Assembly: GCA_964579415.1 (NCBI GenBank)
Contig: CAZOGW010000118.1
Coordinates: 1-9,330 of the forward strand
DNA: 9,330 nt
Direction: 5' to 3'
From: CAZOGW01 sp964579415
Lineage (GTDB): Bacteria > Actinomycetota > Acidimicrobiia > Spongiisociales > UBA5794
In this document: positions 5,292 through 9,330 of the stretch, piece after piece
Numbering within the stretch: the first letter of the stretch is position 1
Layout of the letters: each line of letters begins with the position of its first letter
Notes under the pieces: generated by a model
The model's database searches: none
Told to the model about the DNA's origin: nothing
What the model saw: the letters and a program-made list of their open reading frames with translations, nothing else
Made by a program: the position numbers and the translations under genes

Positions 5292-6388
5292 TGATGAGCA
5301 CAGCGAGCACGACGAGCACGAGGCCCGAGTCCACTTCGTGGGTCGTCGATCTCCCGCCTGACTGGCTGGCCTGCGCTGACTGCGGCATCGCGACTCCTGC
5401 CCCGCCGCAAGGCTCGCCGCTGCTCGTGACGGCCACGACGCACGCGCGGGCCGGTGACTATCCGGGCCTGACGTCCCCGCCTCCGGTGGACGTGACCTTC
5501 ACCCGCTGCGACGCCTGCCGGGCGCGAGCCGACCTGGCGGGCGTGCTGCTCGACGCCCACCCACGGATCACCCACTCGATCGGCTCCCCGAGCGTCGCTG
5601 AGCACCGGCTGGGCAGCGCACTCGTCGGGCTGGCTGCGATCTCCCGACCTGAGCCCGACCCAGCAACAGCCACCGACCTCGACCTGCGCCGCCTGCTCGC
5701 GCACCTGTCCGGCCCCGGTGCGCTGGCCCGCTGGTCGGCCCGCTACAGCCCGGTCCTCGCCCTCGACGCCCGCCTGAGCACGGCAGCGGCGCACCCGTTC
5801 GCGCACGTCACACCCGAGCAGCGCGCCGCGCTGGGCACGGGATGGGCTGCCTGCCTGAACGAGCGTCAGGCTGCCGCAGCCCCGGCGATCGACGTCCCGC
5901 TCGCCCTGAGCCGGACGTCAGCGATGCACGAGGCGCTGACCGGCTGCCTGCTGTGCGGCGTCGCCAGCGTGCGCGTCTCAGCCGTGGAGGTGGCCCGTGC
6001 ACGCGGCGTGCAGGCGGTCGCTCGGCAGGTCTGGAGTTCCGCCGCCGTGAGCCTCACCTCACTGGGAGCCCGCCGCTCACCGGCCCTGCTCGTCGGTCGC
6101 ATCTGCCCTGCCTGCTCCCGTGCCGTCGAGCACGCCGAGTCGATCGGCCCGACCGCGCTGCTGATCGCGCTGAGCGAGCACCTGCGACCGGGCCACGCGA
6201 TCACCCGGCATCTGGCCCAGAGCCTCGACGTGCCCGGACTCGTCGGCTGGGCCGCACTCGCAATCGAGGGCTGGCCGCCGAACGCGACGCCCTGGGCTCA
6301 CGTCAGCCCTGCGTCACTGGCCCGGATCGAGCGCGACCTAGGCACGCTAGTCGGCGGCGCCCTGCTGCATCACACTCGCTCCTCGTAG
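5291..6388 (+). CDS. Uncharacterised protein with two double-CxxC (zinc-ribbon-like) modules
   Basis: This is a 365-residue protein of a family I do not recognise. Four CxxC knuckles are visible: C28/C31 (CADCG), C73/C76 (CDACRARAD), C219/C222 (CLLCG) and C272/C275 (CPACSRAVE). They fall into two modules of similar design. Each has a CxxCG knuckle, 41-49 residues, then a CxAC(R/S)RA knuckle, as if one zinc ribbon was duplicated. The linker (about 80-215) is Ala/Leu-rich and helical, without transmembrane segments. No catalytic motif is seen. Two zinc ribbons suggest nucleic-acid or protein binding. ATG 5291 forms TGATG with the previous stop and has GAGG 5 nt upstream; ATG 5294 and ATG 5276 are alternatives. 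It ends 22 nt before the Vsr frame and closes the coupled three-gene set. Confidence 0.72.
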   Translation: MMSTASTTSTRPESTSWVVDLPPDWLACADCGIATPAPPQGSPLLVTATTHARAGDYPGLTSPPPVDVTFTRCDACRARADLAGVLLDAHPRITHSIGSPSVAEHRLGSALVGLAAISRPEPDPATATDLDLRRLLAHLSGPGALARWSARYSPVLALDARLSTAAAHPFAHVTPEQRAALGTGWAACLNERQAAAAPAIDVPLALSRTSAMHEALTGCLLCGVASVRVSAVEVARARGVQAVARQVWSSAAVSLTSLGARRSPALLVGRICPACSRAVEHAESIGPTALLIALSEHLRPGHAITRHLAQSLDVPGLVGWAALAIEGWPPNATPWAHVSPASLARIERDLGTLVGGALLHHTRSS

Positions 6389-6410
6389 CGGCGGGACACC
6401 CGGGGGGGCC

Positions 6411-6899
6411 ATGTTCGCGTCGATGGCAGGGCGAGATCATGCTCCAGTGGATAGCTGGGTGAGCACCGATCACAGCCCGGCACTGAGTGGGCGCCGATCT
6501 AAGGACACCGAACCCGAGGTGATCCTGCGGCGGGCCCTACACGCCGCGGGCGGCCGGTTCAGGCTCCACCCCCGCCTCGCTCGAGGCTGCACCCCCGACC
6601 TTGTCCTGCCCCGCCGACGCCTTGCGGTCTTCGTGGACGGCGACTACTGGCACGGATGCCCGGTGCACTTTGGGGACCGGCACCCGTCAGGGCCGAACGC
6701 TGCCCTATGGCGGGCCAAGTTCGACGCAACTGCCGCACGGGACGCCCGCTCCACACTGATTGCCGTAGACGCCGGCTGGCACGTCGTTCGCGTCTGGGAG
6801 TGCGAGATCCGGACGGATGTTGCTTCCGTGGTGGCTCGAATCATGAGTTTCCTCCTTCGAACACATGATCGACAAGACACGCGCAGGAAGTGGCCCTGA
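6411..6899 (+). CDS. vsr: Vsr-type very short patch repair endonuclease
   Basis: Vsr nicks next to T:G mismatches formed when 5-methylcytosine deaminates, and so protects methylated sites from mutation. This 162-residue frame follows the family order: DTEPE (32-36), LRRALHAAGGRFRLH, TPDLVLPRRRLAVFVDGDYWHG (61-82), KFDATAARD and a final GWHVVRVWECEIR. D63 and E36 match the metal-site Asp and Glu of E. coli Vsr, and W80-H81 match its W68-H69. The T-H pair preceding that site is V-D here, and the first zinc cysteine is D78. Both changes also occur in some relatives, as I recall. It lies 29 bp before a C5-cytosine methylase, the classic partner. The start is uncertain: ATG 6411 has only a G run upstream. 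GTG 6447, which leaves DSWVS at the N-terminus as in several relatives, or GTG 6459 may be used. Confidence 0.88.
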   Translation: MFASMAGRDHAPVDSWVSTDHSPALSGRRSKDTEPEVILRRALHAAGGRFRLHPRLARGCTPDLVLPRRRLAVFVDGDYWHGCPVHFGDRHPSGPNAALWRAKFDATAARDARSTLIAVDAGWHVVRVWECEIRTDVASVVARIMSFLLRTHDRQDTRRKWP

Positions 6900-6922
6900 C
6901 CCCCTGCCCGTACGGCTAAGCT
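6896..6922 (+). promoter_or_regulatory. Candidate leaderless promoter of the methylase gene
   Basis: TAAGCT (6917-6922) matches the actinobacterial TANNNT -10. It ends exactly 6 nt before the GTG at 6929, so transcription would begin at or next to the start codon. No ribosome site is visible. CTGACC (6896-6901) is a partial -35 with a short 15-bp spacer. This would let the methylase be made independently of vsr. Confidence 0.5.
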
Positions 6923-6928
6923 GACCTC

Positions 6929-8326
6929 GTGACGCATCCGGCCTTTCACTTTGTAGACCTGTTCGCAGGCGTCGGGGGTTTCCACGCCGCGCTCAGCGCC
7001 TACGGCGGGCAGTGCGTCTACGCCGTAGAGATCGACCGCGAGGCGGCCGCGGTCTACCACCGCAACTGGGGAGTCGACCCTCTCGGGGACATCACGAACG
7101 ACGCCAACGACCAGGTCATGAACGTCCCGGCCCATGACGTGCTTACAGCAGGCTTTCCCTGTCAGCCCTTCTCCAAGTCGGGGGCGCAGCGCGGCATGGA
7201 TGAGGCACGCGGCACCCTGTACTGGCACATTCTCAAGATCATCGAACAGCGGAAGCCCACTGTGGTCGTCCTTGAGAACGTCCGAAATCTCGCGGGGCCG
7301 CGCCACCTCCACGAGTGGCAGGTGATCGTCGAGACGCTTCAGGACCAGGGCTACAGGGTGTCAGAGACGCCCGCGATCTTCTCGCCGCACCTCTTGCCAC
7401 CCGAGCGAGGCGGCCGGCCGCAGGTCCGCGAGCGCGTCTTCGTCACTGCGACCCGCAACCCCACCGGGCTGGGGGCTGGGCTTCCCGTCGATCCCGTCGC
7501 TCTCGCGAGCAGTCGCATCGACGGTTTCGACCCGCGAGAGGAGTGGGACCTCAAGGATCTGCTCGACGACACGCACAACATCCCGGGATGCGACCTAGGA
7601 GATGCCGAGCGGGCCTGGATCGACGCCTGGGACGACTGGGTGGCGAAGTGGTACGAGGCGACCGGGGGGAGGCGCCCGCCGGGTTTCCCCATCTGGGGGG
7701 ACTCCTGGCAGGAGGTCGACCAGGTGGTCGCAGCCTTCGGCGGCGTCCCTGACCACAGGTCGCTCATGGCGCAGGACCCCGATCTTCCGGCCTGGAAGGC
7801 GGGGCACCTCGCCAAGAACTACTCCCTCTTTGCGCAGCACCGAGAGTGGATCGAGCCGTGGGCCAGGAAGTGGCATTTCTACACCGACAGGTTCCCGCCC
7901 TCGCGCCGGAAGTTGGAGTGGCAGGCCCAAGACACTGCCCGCCTGTGGGACACCGTGATGCACTTCCGCCCGTCTGGTATCCGCGCCAAGCAGCCGACGT
8001 ACCTGCCTGCTCTCGTCGCCATCACACAGACGTCGATCATCGGGCCCCGCGAGCGCCGCCTCTCACCTCGCGAGACGGCCCGCCTCCAGGGTCTTCCCGA
8101 CTGGTTCGACTTCGGTCCTCAGCCCGCTGCAGCGACCTACCGACAGATGGGTAACGGGGTGAACGTAGGGGCCGTCTGGCACGTGCTTCGCGAGCACGTT
8201 CGCCGAGACGAGGACGTGCTGAAAGCGAGCCGCCCTGGCCGCCGAATCTTGAGTGCGGTCCTTTCTGCGCCCTCGTCCCCGGATGAGGTCCTCAGTTCTT
8301 TGGGGCCAAGCCGTCACCAGGGGTGA
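6929..8326 (+). CDS. DNA (cytosine-5)-methyltransferase of a type II R-M system
   Basis: This enzyme transfers a methyl group from S-adenosylmethionine to C5 of cytosine at a recognition site and protects host DNA. The 465 residues carry the C5-methylase motifs in order. They are motif I FVDLFAGVGG (8-17), motif IV GFPCQPFSKSG with catalytic C78, motif VI ENV (116-118), motif VIII QVRERV (Q165, R167, R169), motif IX RRLSPRETARLQGLP (376-390) and motif X QMGNGVNVGAVWHVL (406-420). About 200 residues between motifs VIII and IX form the target recognition domain, long and Trp-rich (WIDAWDDWVAKWYEATGG). The recognition sequence cannot be read from this. A tail of about 45 residues follows motif X. 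Start GTG 6929 has no ribosome site but a -10 just before it. The 3' end overlaps the convergent nuclease gene by 13 bp. Confidence 0.96.
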   Translation: MTHPAFHFVDLFAGVGGFHAALSAYGGQCVYAVEIDREAAAVYHRNWGVDPLGDITNDANDQVMNVPAHDVLTAGFPCQPFSKSGAQRGMDEARGTLYWHILKIIEQRKPTVVVLENVRNLAGPRHLHEWQVIVETLQDQGYRVSETPAIFSPHLLPPERGGRPQVRERVFVTATRNPTGLGAGLPVDPVALASSRIDGFDPREEWDLKDLLDDTHNIPGCDLGDAERAWIDAWDDWVAKWYEATGGRRPPGFPIWGDSWQEVDQVVAAFGGVPDHRSLMAQDPDLPAWKAGHLAKNYSLFAQHREWIEPWARKWHFYTDRFPPSRRKLEWQAQDTARLWDTVMHFRPSGIRAKQPTYLPALVAITQTSIIGPRERRLSPRETARLQGLPDWFDFGPQPAAATYRQMGNGVNVGAVWHVLREHVRRDEDVLKASRPGRRILSAVLSAPSSPDEVLSSLGPSRHQG

Positions 8327-9069
8327 CGGGCGTCGAAATCCGGCTCAAGAGACGGGCGGCGGATCTCCCAGCCGAAGACGACACCTCGGCCACCTGCTGG
8401 GTGGCGCCAGGCCTCGAACGGAGCCTGGGCTCTGGGTCCGTGCGTGAAGCCCCGAAGCCGGAGGATCGAGTCCGCGAACTCGATGAGGGGACCCGGTCGC
8501 AGAGGACCGCTCCCCTTGAGGACAAGCGAGAGCTCGCCAAGTACCGGGAGGGCAGCCGCAACCCCCGCATGACGGCTGCGTGCTTCGCTCAGAGAGGCGT
8601 CGGCGTAGTCGAACGAGTAGCCGATGATCGCGACGCGGCTCGTAAAGCCGTAGGCCCGAAGCCGCAGCGCGTCATGGAGCATGCCCCGGTCCTTCAGGTA
8701 GGGAGACAGCACCTTGGCGGTGGCGTAGTCGTTCCGCTTGCCGTTGTCACCGAAGAACTGCAGCCGCTTGACCTCAATCCCCCACTCTTCTTGGTCCCCG
8801 CCATTCCCGGTCGACGTGATGACGTGGTCCAGCTCCCCGCCCGGCGGTTTTGTTGGATAGGGCACTCCGGCCAAGTGCACCGGGCGCTCACCGGGATGCA
8901 GCCGCTCCCACTCCTGGTCGATCGCCACCACAGCCGGACGCTCATTGAGGGACTTGAAGCCGGGCAGATAGATCACGCCGGTCCGGGCGTTCGCCCCGAG
9001 CGTGCTAATCGTGGTGTCGACGTGCTGGATCGCCTCCGCATATCGCTCGACCACCTGCTGCAACTCCAC
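8314..9069 (-). CDS. Probable type II restriction endonuclease, PD-(D/E)XK-like
   Basis: This is a 251-residue protein convergent with the C5-methylase, the expected place for the cognate restriction enzyme. The segment GGELDHVITSTGNGGDQEEWGIEVKRLQ holds D81 and then E99-V-K101 on a hydrophobic strand. This is the active-site pattern of PD-(D/E)XK nucleases, in which D, E and K hold Mg2+ and water. GDNGKRNDYATAKVLSPYLKDRGMLHDALRLR follows as a long helical region, and VAIIGYSFDY (147-156) looks like a core strand. I do not recognise a named enzyme, so specificity and cut pattern are unknown. Start GTG 9069 has no ribosome site but sits 6 nt after a TANNNT -10. The restriction role is inferred from the motif plus context. 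Confidence 0.78.
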   Translation of the reverse strand: MELQQVVERYAEAIQHVDTTISTLGANARTGVIYLPGFKSLNERPAVVAIDQEWERLHPGERPVHLAGVPYPTKPPGGELDHVITSTGNGGDQEEWGIEVKRLQFFGDNGKRNDYATAKVLSPYLKDRGMLHDALRLRAYGFTSRVAIIGYSFDYADASLSEARSRHAGVAAALPVLGELSLVLKGSGPLRPGPLIEFADSILRLRGFTHGPRAQAPFEAWRHPAGGRGVVFGWEIRRPSLEPDFDARHPW

Positions 9070-9075
9070 GGCAGC

Positions 9076-9081
9076 AACCTA
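9076..9081 (-). promoter_or_regulatory. Candidate -10 of a leaderless promoter for the restriction gene
   Basis: Read on the minus strand, TAGGTT fits TANNNT. It is followed by GCTGCC (6 nt) and then the GTG start at 9069, the same geometry as at the methylase gene. No ribosome site and no good -35 are visible. The hairpin at 9091-9108 lies where a -35 would be. Confidence 0.5.
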
Positions 9082-9090
9082 GGAAGTTCA

Positions 9091-9108
9091 GGCCAGCGGT
9101 TGCTGGCC
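9091..9108. promoter_or_regulatory. Perfect inverted repeat upstream of the restriction gene (operator candidate)
   Basis: GGCCAGC (9091-9097) and GCTGGCC (9102-9108) are perfect inverse copies around GGTT. They are centred about 22 bp upstream of the -10 of the restriction gene, near its -35 region. A second inverted repeat, GCCGGC (9106-9111 and 9117-9122), overlaps its right arm. No controller (C) protein gene is seen, so the methylase or another element protein could bind here. Confidence 0.45.
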
Positions 9109-9210
9109 GGCGAGCGGCCGGCACGGATTCTTGGCTCGCTGAGCATCACTGCTCGCTGGAGGCGCGGCGGCCACCCATCAGCCCGATCGACCGCGGAATC
9201 CCAGCGATAC

Positions 9211-9227
9211 GGGCACATAGCGGGCAC
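9211..9227. promoter_or_regulatory. Candidate arm-type recombinase sites, right end
   Basis: GGGCAC at 9211-9216 and 9222-9227 are 11 bp apart and in the same orientation as the left-end pair at 155 and 166. They lie about 50 bp inside the right attachment core. Matching spacing at both ends supports a recombinase or excisionase site. Confidence 0.45.
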
Positions 9228-9276
9228 GAATCTCGCCCAATTCTGGCAAACTGGCCTCTGACCTGCTTGGAAAGAT

Positions 9277-9297
9277 GTGCCCCCGGCAGGATTCGAA
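9277..9297. repeat. Right attachment core (attR), 21-bp direct repeat
   Basis: This copy is identical to 35-55 and here forms the 3' end of the tRNA-Arg gene. The element therefore supplies the tRNA 3' end and leaves the gene whole. With one core copy counted, the element measures 9242 bp (35-9276). Confidence 0.92.
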
Positions 9298-9330
9298 CCT
9301 GCGCGCATGGCTCCGGAGGCCACTGCTCTA
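9278..9330 (-). tRNA. tRNA-Arg (anticodon CCG), 3' part; 5' end beyond the window
   Basis: Read on the minus strand, the visible part begins in the D arm (TAGAGCA). The anticodon stem GTGGC/GCCAT encloses loop CTCCGGA, giving anticodon CCG after U33. A 4-nt variable region follows. The T arm GCAGG/CCTGC has loop TTCGAAT, and the acceptor strand CGGGGGC ends in discriminator A at 9278. The CCA end is not encoded. It would read the arginine codon CGG. The integration core covers its T loop through acceptor end. Confidence 0.9.

Noticed and set aside
4994..5806. 270-residue minus-strand frame
   Set aside because: It is antisense to two coupled + strand genes, with Arg-rich, low-complexity translation.
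8323..9261. 312-residue + strand frame at the right end
   Set aside because: It lies opposite the nuclease gene, whose strand carries the PD-(D/E)XK-like motif and promoter. The + translation has no recognisable domain.

Overview
The window is high-GC DNA with GTG starts, GTGA and TGATG start/stop overlaps, and codons mostly ending in G or C. This suggests an actinobacterium. The genus cannot be read from the sequence. Almost the whole window is one integrated mobile element of about 9.24 kb lying in the 3' end of a tRNA-Arg (anticodon CCG) gene. A 21-bp direct repeat of the tRNA 3' end marks its edges at 35-55 and 9277-9297. The right copy completes the tRNA, whose 5' part runs off the window. 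Only about 34 bp of left flank is visible.

Left module (about 56-3735): a tyrosine integrase, a small MerR/excisionase-type DNA-binding protein, a small CxxC...HxxC protein and a RepA-like RecA-fold ATPase. All are on the + strand, and the last two overlap by GTGA. GGGCA motifs recur at the left end, between integrase and excisionase, and at the right end. They are candidate arm-type recombinase sites.

Middle (about 3710-4550): an inverted array of ACTGTG/CACAGT words with a large hairpin follows the ATPase stop. Then comes a possible small minus-strand gene, and then about 400 bp with no convincing gene. That stretch holds two DnaA-like boxes exactly 11 bp apart and two inverted repeats. 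Together with the ATPase this is a candidate replication origin.

Accessory operon (4549-6388): three tightly coupled genes of unknown function. They are a small Cys/His protein, a protein with a Lys/Ala/Pro-rich basic tail, and a 365-residue protein with two similar double-CxxC (zinc-ribbon-like) modules.

Cargo (6411-9069): a restriction-modification system made of a Vsr-type mismatch endonuclease, a C5-cytosine methyltransferase and a convergent probable PD-(D/E)XK restriction endonuclease. The methylase and nuclease genes overlap tail to tail by 13 bp. Each starts with GTG exactly 6 nt after a TANNNT hexamer, the arrangement of leaderless actinobacterial promoters. A perfect hairpin lies just upstream of the nuclease's -10.

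Taken together, integrase and excisionase would move the element, the ATPase and origin region could replicate it after excision, and the R-M/Vsr cassette would protect or addict the host. I see no conjugation, relaxase, capsid or terminase gene, so transfer would need a helper. It could be a phage-satellite-like or mobilizable integrative element.
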